Shown piece after piece: positions 13,009-23,039 of a DNA stretch of 64,000 bases. The stretch is from Bryum argenteum (lineage: Eukaryota > Streptophyta > Bryopsida > Bryales > Bryaceae). A program made the translations under genes and the position numbers. The notes beneath the pieces were generated by a model. The model saw nothing but the letters and a program-made list of their open reading frames with translations. It was not told where the DNA came from and ran no database searches. The number at the start of each line of letters is the position of its first letter. The stretch's first letter is position 1. The stretch is from positions 625,009-689,008 of the forward strand of contig CM073327.1 in assembly GCA_037043015.1 (NCBI GenBank), given 5' to 3'.

Positions 13009-13625
13009 TGGGATGATTAACTACGTCAGGGAGTCAACTGGGGTTAGGCCTTGAGCGGCTTGAGTCCCTGGGCTGGCTGTTCCCCGGCGTCGCTCTTCTA
13101 TCAGAGTCTTCCGCGGCCCTCGGTCTTCATTCCATGGGAGAGTGTTCCTCGGTGCGACAGAGGTGGCGACGACAGTCCCACAATCACGTTTACGGCCTGA
13201 GACACACGTACTGCGATCCAAGGAGTTCCGCGGCGCCACGGAGTGCACAGGAGTTCAAGCGAGGGAGAGGAGGGTTAGGAAGGCAGATAGACGGGAGAGA
13301 AGGATAGAAAGGAAATGAGTCCTGGGTTTTGCATTAAATCAGTGAATGCCTCAACTGGCTACAACAATGTGTCGCTAAGTACTCATGGCATCACAACACT
13401 CGTAGGATTCAGAACTGCTAATGTGTAATTCCCTTCTCTACTTTATAATAAAACCTAACTTCCTCGCGCTGGCTTTTGCCTTAATTGTTCTGCGTCCATG
13501 GTCTCGATCCGTGGTTCTGTCACTGCTCCCGCAGCCTCGAGCCTCGTGGTCGCTGTTACGCCTTGGTCTCCCCGTGGTTCTCCTGGTCTTCGGTAATGAT
13601 ACCCGCAGTGCCGTGGCGGGTAACA
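13009..13625 (-). repeat. 5' LTR of the gypsy element, truncated at its inner end
   Basis: It is 617 bp and differs from 4752-5368 at three sites that I can see (about 99.5% identity), so the copies parted recently or were homogenised. Relative to the left LTR it lacks about 153 bp at the end facing gag. The break point carries the same five bases, AATCG, in the intact LTR (4747-4751) and in the internal sequence (13,004-13,008), as expected for a microhomology deletion. No tRNA primer-binding site follows it. Confidence 0.8.
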
Positions 13626-14381
13626 AAACATAATTGGATTATCGGTGATTTTAGTTGGTGGTTTTAAATAAGGTGAAGTAGTGGTAGTGGTCGTGGGTGT
13701 ATAGGGTTTGTGCCAAGGTTGGGTAAGATATGATGGTCGTGTCTTCTATAGCTGTTTTTTAGAGTTCGTGGTGTAGGGTGCTTGTTGCATGGATTTTGGC
13801 ATTGTGGGTTACATGTGGCATAGGAGATAAATTGTTGAGATATGGTAAGGGCTTGTTTGATTACTTTAGTTGGTGTGCTTTAGTATATTTTGAATTTGTC
13901 ATGTGACATTAGATTTAGACCATTTGGAAGTGTTAAATGTTTTATCTCATGTATGTTTTGGAGTAATAATTTGTCAAGGAATTTGGGATTTTACTTAGGG
14001 GTGAAGTGTGGCAACATTTCTAAAGATAGATTAAGCGACTTTTGTTCAAGAGGTGGGGCTACAAGTGGAAAGTTTTCTTATTGTACTTCTAAGGTGAGCG
14101 CCTCCACATTGTTTAATAAGATAGAGTGTTCTTGTTGTAGGTGATCTTAAACAGTCGTGTTGTTTAATTTTAGGGATCTCTTGTATTCCGCCGTACTTAG
14201 CAAGTATAAAATGTGTAAGACCACTATAGATTATTCCCAACTTTCCTCTGATATTAAGAGCATTTCGTAGTTGATCACCTATGCACCTTAGATATGCGTT
14301 TTTAATTGGAATTCCTCTATGCCAAACATATCGGGTGGTAATTGGGTAATTACGTTCGGAGTGCAATTTGGTAGCCCACAA
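13626..14381 (-). pseudogene. Decayed long reading frame, 5' part (split by the gypsy element)
   Basis: The minus-strand frame 14,381-14,046 (111 codons, including YVWHRGIPIKNAYLRCIGDQ) continues with one frame change and scattered stops towards 13,626 (LEQKSLNLSLEMLPHF and further protein-like text). The gypsy right end abuts it, and the matching decayed frame on the left side of the gypsy has the same strand and similar Asn/Thr/Ile/Lys-rich composition. I infer one old element interrupted by the gypsy. Family not recognised. Confidence 0.4.
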
Positions 14382-14439
14382 ATTTTGTTTTCCATTGCTA
14401 TGATTTTTTTGTCTAGTTTTTTAGTAGTGTGTAGTGAGT

Positions 14440-15215
14440 ATAGTACCTTGTAAAGTGAAATGAAAAGTTACCGCGTACCAAACATGTTGAAATGAAAAAT
14501 TTAGTGACTACGAAGTTGCGCAACCTCATCACAATAACACTATAGTAAAAAAAAATCATCGATCAAATTTCTCGACTCAAATAATAAACTTGCAAGAGTA
14601 AAAAGTGCCAAAATATTTATAAAGGAAAAGGGTCCAAATCTACGCGGCTTGCACTCAAATTCTTGCCTTCTTTTCAAACACATTCAATTGGATCAAGATT
14701 TTTACCACTTAAAGTAAACTCTATTTGGAACCTATACCAAAAAAACAAAGTTGAAATCCAACGATGAATGAAGGAGTTATAGCTCCTCAAAAATCATCCA
14801 TTTCTTCACTTTTTTTCATCGTAGAAATATCATTGAAAATCTATTACCAAAAGTATTTGGATCAAAAATTATTTTAGTGCTAAGTTGTTAGATTTCATCT
14901 TAAGAAGATGATCATTAACAAAAAAAATAAAATTAATGAGAATCTATTTTTGGTTCTTCATAATAGGCTTGCAACAGTAAAACATGCCGAATGTTTGAAA
15001 ACTCAAAAACAAGAGCTCCGCTCACTGAAATGCATGCTTTTGTTTCATACTATATTTTATGAATTTGAGAATTTTACTACACAAACTAGACTAGATTTGG
15101 GATTTGACTCAAGTGATTACGTCCAAAACATAGTCGAGATGAAGAAGTTGTGGCTCTTCAAAGTTTCAGCCTTTAATCCAAAATGTCGTTTTTCAACATC
15201 GTGGGCATTTGAGGG
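14440..15215. mobile_element. TTAA element, family A, left-truncated copy
   Basis: This aligns along most of its length with 57,060-57,820, the reference family A copy; shared stretches include TTGAAATCCAACG, GTTATAGCTCCTCAAA-like text and the subterminal AAATGTCGTTTTTC. The right end reads GGGCATTTGAGGG followed by TTAA (15,216-15,219), a worn version of the family end. The first roughly 210 bp of the family are missing. No coding capacity. Confidence 0.65.
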
Positions 15216-15219
15216 TTAA

Positions 15220-15233
15220 AACCTACATACATA

Positions 15234-15292
<59 letters not shown>

Positions 15293-16330
15293 TGAAAAGA
15301 AGTGAAATTTTATTTTTAAAAGCATGAATCAACTTTTCCAAAAAGCACAGAAAACTCTACAACCTGCATAAGGTTCCAAGTTCAGACGAGCTAAATATAG
15401 TAAATGAGGGGATGACTAGACCTCAAACGACCCGTACAGGGCTCTTTTCTCGACTTTAGGTTGAATGAGGATTTATTGGGATTGCATGAAAGTGGTTAAT
15501 CATATGTTTCCTCGGAAAGTACCACATGATTTTGTAATGTGGATTCTGGTATAAAGACGGGGCTGGGTATACGATACAGAGAGGCTCGCTCATTCTGTAG
15601 ATTGTTATGAATCTTGACAGAGAAATCTTACGAGAGAGCTCCACTCCTACTTTTCAGCTTTGAAATCAAATTCTAGATTCCCTAACATCGAAAGGCACCC
15701 AAACTGCCAAAAAGCCTCAAAATCGCTCTCTCAATGCAAGATGAAAATTTCAACTTTTGACGTTATCTCAAGTATGTACCCATAAAATCTTGAATGTATT
15801 TTGTCCAAGCACATGTGTACTAAATCTTAGCTTCAAGTTCCTCACCAATTAATTGTAACCGTAAGATCTTGAATGTAAATTGACCAAGCACATGTGTACT
15901 AAATCTTACCTTTAGGTTCCTCGTAAGATTCAAAGTTTTAAGAAAAAAAAATTCTCCCATGTTGCAAAATGGGGTTGAAGTTTTTCGTGAACCCAAAATA
16001 CCAATTTTGAGAGTAATTTTTAATTAAGGCTCTTCACATTTTTGTTCCTAAGTAAACTAGATGTCTATGCAATGTTTACCCTCATGCGACCTGTGGAACC
16101 TAAAGAAATGCTTGAATTTTCACATTGAGGTATGTTGGACTTCAGATGCAAAGGCAAGTCTTCGACGATAAAAATGGCATGTAAAATGAATGGATTGAAG
16201 ATCCAAATGGTGAGACAATGCCTTAAAAGCATATGTACATGTACAAAAAAACAAAACTTGAAAAAAAAAAAAAAAATCTCAATTTTTGGTGAATTTTAGA
16301 AGTTTATGCGATTTAACTGATTGCCATTTC
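15220..16330. mobile_element. TTAA element, family B, rearranged pieces
   Basis: 15,220-15,460 matches the right part of the family B copy at 38,973-39,777 and ends CTCGACTTTAGG. 15,680-16,330 matches its left part (CCCTAACATCGAAAGG, then GACGTTATCTCAAGTATGTA). The order is the reverse of an intact element, so these are either two broken copies or a rearranged one. A run of about 55 A at 15,236-15,290 replaces a shorter A-rich tract present in the other copies and is simple expansion. 15,461-15,679 resembles nothing else here. Confidence 0.5.
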
Positions 16331-16399
16331 CACAGAATTTCACAATTAAGGAACTGTTCCAACTCATTTCTCAAGTTGCAATTGATGTGAATGCATGAG

Positions 16400-18488
16400 A
16401 GAAAGAACGAAAATTTGTGAGCACAGCACACGATGCTGCTGCAGCAGCAGCAAGTGCAACAAACTGCGACCCAGGAAGGCCCGCCACCATGGAACTCACG
16501 ACAACGTGTCAGTTTCCGGATTGCATGGCAATGAGTACCGTAAATCGCAAGTGCACGTCAAGCAAGACAGTGTCGACATGGTCCGCCGCAGCCGCACTTC
16601 AGCAGTTGAGCTAAGTTGGGCGTCATTCTCGCAGTTGACTTCGACACTCAGTCAGTCAGTCAGTCATCGAGGATGCAGCTCTTCCTGTGCCTCTGCATCC
16701 TTCTCATCAAGGCACGATCGGACCTCCTGTTCAATATATACTGCACTGTAATCGGACCTTGCTTCGCTGCACATGTGCTGCTGCCAAGATCTTGAGCCCG
16801 CGGTCGCGATGTCTCACATGCTCGTCGCCACTGCCCCTAACGGACCATGCGAGCACCAACACCACATCCCAGGCCTGCAATTCCCACGCCAGTCCGGCCC
16901 CTCCTCCTTTGACCTACTGGGCAGACTTACCACCACCACCCTCCTCCTTTGACCTTAGTCAAACGCCCCCTCCTGAGGGCGAGCAGGTAGACCTTCCAAA
17001 TGCAGACTTCTCGATAAACATCTCCCTGCCTGCCAGCCCCCTCTCGGATTCTGCGGCCCCCATCGCTGCCTGCGGACCAGAAATCCAGCATCTTGGCACG
17101 TAAATTACGCACGCCAGTCCAAAGTCGGCAATGATTTCTGTCTCGCGGAACATGGCGAGGCGAGTGCCCCGCATTCGCCATGTTCAGACAAAGAACGAGC
17201 GTGTGGGTCCAGCAAGCCTTGCTCTTCCACCCCACCCAACCAATCATGTGTCCTCACTGCTTCACTAATTGGGAGCTTCATTGGCACAGCCGCCTGCCGT
17301 AAAATTGCAGAAGTATTTGGCCTTAGGTCGCCCGACATTATTTTATCATACATGTACACATGTACACATGTACGCACGTCCTAGTTTTGATTTGAGTACG
17401 CAGCTCCGGACTACGCCAGCCCAGTCGTCGCAACCATACCGTACTGTAAATGAAGACCCTGCAGGCCTCACTCGTGCTGCAACGACGCCGGCGCGTGCTC
17501 ACAGCGTGCGTGCGTTTGCTATTATCATGCGTAATCCAGCTGTACGTCTGCAAGACTTATTCAGTGTCCCTCACCAATCACGCCACTGGTTTCGGTATCT
17601 GCTTTACGGAGCATTGAAGAATGGTCACTACTCACTGTAATTAGGACGTCAGGTGACCAGGTGAGGTCAGGTCAGGTTGGATGATCAAGCTCCGACATTC
17701 AAATATTCAAACCCCTTTCGGAACCACAGCCTAATAAAAGCTAACAGGATAGATCTCCTGCATTCGTGTGGGACCCTTGTCGCCTTCGACGTGTGTGGTG
17801 CACAGACAATCATTCTGACCATGATGGTACGCTGCTGCTTGAACAATGTGAATGAAAACGAACGGAATGGTAAGAGTCACTCACATGGCTGGGGTCACGA
17901 CAGAAATTACTGCTGAAGTCGGGGATAATTCGCCACTGTGCAGTACAGGACACCGTGTTGTTCGTTCGTGACCCCACTTCACAGTGCAGGGCTCTTCAGC
18001 GCTGAAGCAGCCAACCCCGTTTCACACCCTTCAAGGGTGCTGGTCGTCACCAAGGGATACAGGGGATAGAACGTCCGGTGGAGAGGAGCTACGAGGGACT
18101 AGACGTTGTAGTGCAGAGTAGAGAGGAGTGGATTGGATTGGAAGAGAGGAGAAGATTAGAGTAGAGTAGAGTAGAGTGGCGGAAAGTAATGTATGGAGAC
18201 CGGAGTCAAAATTAGAATCGAGCGAGAGTCAAAATTAGAATCGAGCGAGAGAGAGAGGTTATCAGGAGTGATAGGATCGAATCTAAGATCCGTTTAACTG
18301 TGACTTGCACGACAATGCTACAGTATGTGCACATTAGCAGCCATTTCACAGCTGAATCATATGTCTTCACACAAGTGCGAGCTAGCTCATGTCTCTATCA
18401 CGTTTGCTCGCTGGGTCGTCCGCCGACCCTTTACGCTCAGAACCGCCACTTAAACGCCTCACTTGATTCTCGCAAGCTGCACTAACAC
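16400..18488. other. GC-richer intergenic region upstream of nicotianamine synthase
   Basis: No convincing gene. It holds short simple repeats: GCA triplets (16,437-16,452), TCAG tetramers near 16,655, overlapping ACATGTAC palindromes at 17,350-17,372, AGAGT-rich sequence at 18,110-18,178, and a 24-bp tandem duplication at about 18,204-18,251. The base composition change from the AT-rich repeats suggests this is the distal promoter of the downstream gene. Confidence 0.4.
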
Positions 18489-18497
18489 TTATATATA
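18489..18497 (+). promoter_or_regulatory. Candidate TATA box of nicotianamine synthase
   Basis: TTATATATA lies about 375 bp before the start codon and is followed 20-40 bp later by a CT-rich stretch (CAAGCTCTCTCTCATT), a common setting for a plant transcription start. This would give a leader of roughly 340 nt. Placed by motif only. Confidence 0.35.
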
Positions 18498-18868
18498 CTG
18501 TCAAGCTCTCTCTCATTCCCCAATCTGATCGACTGACTATCCAGTCTCAGAGATATATTCTTTGCAAGCCTGCAGCCCAGCCCAGCCCAGCCCTGCCCTC
18601 TGTCACCCAGCCACCCTTCACTCGCGCTGTCATCAGTAGCCCCGCAGTGAGTGATCAGTAAGTTACTCCTCCAAGGCCACTACACCTGTGGTACCCTGGA
18701 GCAACTTCGTGGCTCAGTGGCATGTCCATGTCCTTGTAAAACCAGCATGAGGATGTCGTAAGATCCGTGTCCTTCTAATCTTGTGCTTCGACTCCTCCTC
18801 GTCCTTCCACTGGGGGAATTTGATCAAGGCAAGGCAAGGCCAGGCGCCGTCCGCCCCTCCCGCCAATA

Positions 18869-19912
18869 ATGACAACCCCTTGCGCTCTTCTACCCGGCAG
18901 CACGGATGCAGCTGCCCACACGGGAATGCGCAAACCGGCGTCGTATGCAGCTAAAGTGACGCTACCTTCGTCGCCCCTTTCTGCTTCCACGCTACGCAAA
19001 CTGGAGCAGCTAAAGCGATTGTCCGATGCCATTGGCGCGCTTCCCTCCTTGTACCCGTGCGAGCAAGTGAATGGGCTGTTTGAAGCCTTGGTTAGCGCGT
19101 GCATCGATGCGGAAGCGGAAGAAGAAGAGGTGGCCCAGCAGCTGGACGCACTGGTGCGCTATTTTAGTCGACGCGACGACGCCAATGGGCATCGGGTGTC
19201 GTCTGCAAGCCTCGCCCACTACCTGCAAGACCGGCAGAGCCTCATTGTGAAGTGCGCCGAGGCCGAGACGTTGATGGAACGTGACTTCGCCCAGCGCCTG
19301 GGCGCCCTGGCCTGCGAGGATGAAATTCTTGCCGCTCTGCAGAGGTTCCGTTTTATTCGAAACTATGAGAAGCTAACTCGATTGGAATTTCATCTTCTCC
19401 TCGGCCAGGAGGCCGGCTTTAAGAGGGTGGCTTTTGTGGGCTCGGGTCCTCTGCCTCTCACCACTTTTTATCTGGTGAAGGAGCTGCTGCCGCAGCACGC
19501 CGTGGTGACAAATTACGACATCGACAGGGAGTCGAATCGCATCGCGCAACAATGGATGCACGCGCTTCCGTCGCTGCACGACCGCGTGGAATTCCAGACC
19601 TCCGACATCCTGGACGTGCCATATGAGGAACTGAAGCGGTACGACGTGATTGTTCTAGCCGCGCTCGTAGGCTTGGTGCCCAAGATGAAGTGCCGCATCC
19701 TGCAACATCTGCGGCTGGGCATGAAGGATGGCAGTTTTCTGCTGCTCCGAAGTGCGGAGGGCGCCAAAGCCTTCCTGTATCCCGTAGTGGAGATGGGGGA
19801 TTTGCGAGGGTGGAAAGTGTGCAGCGTCACTCATCCCAAAGGGGAAGTAGTCAATAGTGTCATTGTGGTCACCAAGCGACTTGATATCGACAAGCAGAAC
19901 CAGTGGGGTTGA
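18869..19912 (+). CDS. NAS: Nicotianamine synthase, single exon
   Basis: The 347-residue protein joins three S-adenosylmethionine molecules into nicotianamine, the plant chelator of Fe, Zn, Cu and Ni used for metal movement and, in grasses, as a phytosiderophore precursor. Diagnostic segments: PSLYPCEQVNGLFEALV near residue 70; FIRNYEKLTRLEFHLL near 160; the Rossmann-type SAM-binding core VAFVGSGPLPLTTFYLV with YDIDRESN just after; DVIVLAALVGL near 255; and the C-terminal FLLLRSAEGAKAFLYPVV and DLRGWKVCSVTHP. Length and motif order fit the plant family, and genes of this family are usually intronless, as here. The ATG at 18,869 gives an N-terminus about 25-30 residues longer than the core; a second Met at residue 20 is an alternative start. 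No break is visible. The neighbouring genes give no functional link. Confidence 0.93.
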   Translation: MTTPCALLPGSTDAAAHTGMRKPASYAAKVTLPSSPLSASTLRKLEQLKRLSDAIGALPSLYPCEQVNGLFEALVSACIDAEAEEEEVAQQLDALVRYFSRRDDANGHRVSSASLAHYLQDRQSLIVKCAEAETLMERDFAQRLGALACEDEILAALQRFRFIRNYEKLTRLEFHLLLGQEAGFKRVAFVGSGPLPLTTFYLVKELLPQHAVVTNYDIDRESNRIAQQWMHALPSLHDRVEFQTSDILDVPYEELKRYDVIVLAALVGLVPKMKCRILQHLRLGMKDGSFLLLRSAEGAKAFLYPVVEMGDLRGWKVCSVTHPKGEVVNSVIVVTKRLDIDKQNQWG

Positions 19913-21183
19913 AGGTATGGTCTCTTCAAAAGGATACTTTTATTGATAGAAGGTAGTAGATGTAGGTAACTAGGCAGTTTGTAGAGTAGTATGTGTTTTC
20001 CTGTCACAAGTATCCTCTGTTGGCATTACATGATTTTGCTCCTCATAACACCAATTTGGTGTCACCTCCCTTCGTAAGAGGGCTTGAGTGAATGAATTAC
20101 TACAACTGGGCCTCCCCATGATCGAGAGATGGTCCTTCCATGTTTCGTTCTGTCCACTTCGACCTTCAGTTCTCCTATGCTGTTCTCTACTCTCACGCTA
20201 TTGGCGTCCTTCGTTTCTCGATTGCTATATGTTCTGCCGAGGGCTTGCAGATTATGAACGCGCTGAGTTGTTAGCACTACAGTGGTGAAAGGAAATCCGG
20301 AGAATTAAGGCTAGGAAACACATACTGTTTCACTTGTCACAATCAGCACTCTTTGCATATTGGTTCATTGTGCGTGACTGAGTGACTACTATACACTGGT
20401 TAGGAAAAGTGTTCGGACAGGAATCTTCAAAAGAGTTCGGACAGGATGCTTCCTCATTGGATATGAGCTAGTTTTCCTACATAACTCAAATCAAGCTGTA
20501 AAAATCAGACATACAATCACATTATTACAACAAACATGAAACATAACATTCATAATGAGAAATGTAAACAAAAAAATCAATTAAAAATAAAACACATGAT
20601 GTGGATGTCTAATTCATTATGCAAAAAGTGAAGTGGTTATCTACTTACCTTGAAAACAAAGCCATGAGCTACAAAATCAAGCTAAAAACTAAAATGTAGA
20701 AACTATAATTTTTGGAGGGTCCACGTAAATGATGACACGTAGATGCGTTACTCCTATGATTTAGTTTATGATCCCATCATTTTTATAAGGTTCTTATTAG
20801 CTAGTCCAAATACAAAAATCTTTTTTTCCCGCATTTTATTTATTTTCCCCCTATTATCCAAAGTTCCAATGTGTGAAGACTTTTGCAAGAAACTGATAGC
20901 ATATAGATGCGTCTTTCTCACAAATTTATAAATATCACCATCATTTTTATAGGGTTATAATTAGCTAGTCCAAGATTTTAAAATATTTTTTCTCACCTTC
21001 TTTATGTTTTTTACCAGTTATTCAAAGTTCTGGTCGGTAGAGGTAATCTAAAGTAAATGAGGAAAAGACATAAATGTGCAATCATAAGAGGTAATCTAAA
21101 GTAAATTGGGAAAAAATATGAATGTGCAATCATAATGACCACTATCATCTATAGCCACCTCTTGCTTGATGAACATACGCACC
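19913..21183. repeat. 3' flank of NAS, then tandemly duplicated AT-rich sequence
   Basis: No gene. Two imperfect copies of a roughly 140-bp unit lie at about 20,745-20,890 and 20,898-21,035 (shared text includes TCATTTTTATA and TTAGCTAGTCCAA). Directly after, a shorter unit of about 50 bp is repeated at 21,040-21,088 and 21,090-21,138 (GAGGTAATCTAAAGTAAAT and ATGTGCAATCATAA). Confidence 0.6.
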
Positions 21184-21680
21184 TCACTCAAGCATAGACA
21201 TGATCCATTTTCTTACAGTATCAACTTTAATGCTATACCAAATTTCTTGCAATTTCTCCCACATATCTTTCTTGTTAGTGAGTTTCTTCTTTGACATTCT
21301 CATACGACGATCTACTTCATTCCAAAGGTGTTCCGTAGGATTCAAGTAAGGAGATTGAAGCGGATGCCAAATTAGCTGAAACTTCTATGCTAATAACAAA
21401 TTTGTAACATACTTAGAAGTATGTTGGGAATCCTTGTCATGTTGAAAAATAACATTCTTCTTGCCTAAATCATACATGTGTATAGTATTCATGAGAACCA
21501 TCTCCAAAATATCACAATACACAAACTTATTCATATTCTTTTCTATAAGACAAAGGTTGCCAACTCCTTGAGTCATACATAACCAAATCATAATATCTCC
21601 ACCTCCAAATTTAATAGTAGGTTACACATGCTAACCTAAAAGATGATCTCCTCTCTTATAAGGATGGTTGAAGGCTATTA
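21184..21680 (-). pseudogene. Tc1-type (DD34E) transposase, C-terminal relic
   Basis: The minus-strand reading gives PTIKFGGGDIMIWLCM, then VIFQHDKDSQHTSKYV, then SPYLNPTEHLWNEVDRR, ending at a stop at 21,184-21,186. These are the hallmark blocks of Tc1/mariner DDE transposases. Between the second catalytic Asp (FQHD) and the Glu (NPTE) there are 34 residues, the Tc1 DD34E spacing rather than the DD39D typical of flowering-plant mariner-like elements. The N-terminal DNA-binding domain and the first catalytic Asp are not found, and there are at least three in-frame stops, one between the two catalytic blocks. Terminal repeats could not be identified. Confidence 0.8.
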
Positions 21681-21845
21681 GAGTAATAACTCTCATGCGT
21701 AGCTTAAATTCTTATAGTATTCTTGCCAAGTTCAAAGGAAGAATCATTTTTAACCTTGAGTTTTAATTGGGGACTCATGAGAAATCACTCCATACCAAAG
21801 AATCCAAGAGAGGAGATTCTTTTGGTTATTTGGGTATGTGCCTAA

Positions 21846-22262
21846 AGGCCCGTTCGCACTTGGCCTTTGCAAAGAGCGTGGCTAAAAATTTAACACCTCC
21901 ACAATTTGGGGAGGAATACCTTCTTTTGAGGAAAGGTGACATCAATGAGGCTAGTAAAGGTGTAATCAATAGTGAGGGGATTATGTAATGGCCCCTCAAG
22001 GGGGACAATACATAAGACCACTCTTAAGTAAGGAAAATTTGAGAATCTTTCCAATATTGGTGCTCCCTTAAGTATTGCCTACTATTGCTCAAAGCTCTTT
22101 TGTCCTCCTAAATGTTTGCTAATACCTTACTCTTTAAAGTGTGCCATGTGGACATCCATGTAGGATTGGTAATTACTATGAATGTCGGTGCAAACACACA
22201 CTTTTTAATAGAGTTAAGACCCCCTCCTAAGACCTCCTCTAAGGCCAAGTGCGAACGGGCCT
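21846..22262. mobile_element. Tourist-like MITE (PIF/Harbinger type), 417 bp
   Basis: Terminal inverted repeats of about 22 bp (AGGCCCGTTCGCACTTGGCC on the left and its complement on the right) flank AT-rich non-coding sequence. TAA is duplicated directly outside both ends (21,843-21,845 and 22,263-22,265). TAA duplication with GGCC-containing ends fits PIF/Harbinger. The near-perfect repeats suggest it is young. Confidence 0.8.
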
Positions 22263-22265
22263 TAA

Positions 22266-23039
22266 GTATCCCAAGAACAACTTTGGGAGCTTATTTCAAA
22301 TTTGCAATTGAAATGTACATTTTAATAAAGCAAAAAGTAGGAGTAGTCAATAATAGATGGTGTATAAGTAACTGAAATACGTTTAATGATATCACAAAGA
22401 GGTATTAGTATTTTATCACAATATTGTTATACACTCTGATGTGATTCCAACACACTTTACGGTTTTCAAATCTGATCATTTTTGAGTTCACAATGAATTG
22501 CCAAACTTTTCATAAAAACTCCCTCCAAAGAGGAAGTCGTAAATGAAGTGTACCTGACTGTACATGCTTTTACTACCATGATTCTGATCTGGCTGAAGTG
22601 TGAACTTTTGATCATAGAGGTTAACACGCAGCCCAGATACTCCTCGTAATCACTGCTACCCTCTCGACAACAATCGCCCGCTTCTCAGATCCGGTAATTA
22701 TGCAAACGCGGACTCCTAATGATTGATGAGATTGAGACGCGACCGACTCAATGATACCATACACATGCTAAGAGAAGATAACCTCTCATTCCTAAGGTTC
22801 TCCAAGAGCAATCATGAGCCCGAACTGTCAAAAACCACTTGCCTTGCTGTAACGACCCCGCGAAGGGACAATGATATTGGCACAGCCTGCGAGCGATAAT
22901 CTTCAACATTCTCCGTTCTTGGAACTAGAGGTTGCGTAAGCCAGTGCAACGAAATAAATGTAGCTGACCCCGTGCGGTTAAACCCACCTACAGTTTGGGC
23001 TTCTGCAGAATGGAACTTCAATATGCAAGAAGGTTGACA
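22266..23039. other. Intergenic, 3' side of the SNM1-like gene
   Basis: No gene or clear repeat is seen. It presumably contains the 3' untranslated region of the minus-strand gene that ends at 23,040. Confidence 0.4.

Larger units (their letters stand above)
4599..13625 (-). mobile_element. Ty3/gypsy LTR retrotransposon, defective
   Basis: A minus-strand element of about 9 kb with the order 5' LTR (right), gag, protease, reverse transcriptase, RNase H, integrase, an extra ORF, polypurine tract, 3' LTR (left). RT before integrase places it in Ty3/gypsy. No chromodomain is visible after the integrase GPY/F-like motif (WHGPYTV), so it is not an obvious chromovirus. It is much more GC-rich than its flanks. 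The outer ends are TGTTA...TAACA, and the 5 bp outside them are AAATA (left) and AAACA (right), a target duplication with one mismatch. It cannot be autonomous: the 5' LTR lacks its end and the primer site, gag lacks its start, and pol and the extra ORF carry stops and frameshifts. Confidence 0.9.

Noticed and set aside
15236-15290. Run of about 55 A as the tail of a retroposed transcript
   Set aside because: Other copies of the same family have a shorter A-rich tract at this place, so it is expansion within the repeat rather than a poly(A) tail.
16687-17103. 138-codon Pro/Ser/Thr-rich reading frame
   Set aside because: Composition reflects C-rich sequence, overlapping frames are equally long, and no homologue comes to mind.
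16927-17247. IADFGLA phrase on the minus strand suggesting a protein kinase
   Set aside because: No other kinase motif lies in any frame within several hundred bases, and the surrounding frame is low quality; treated as coincidence.
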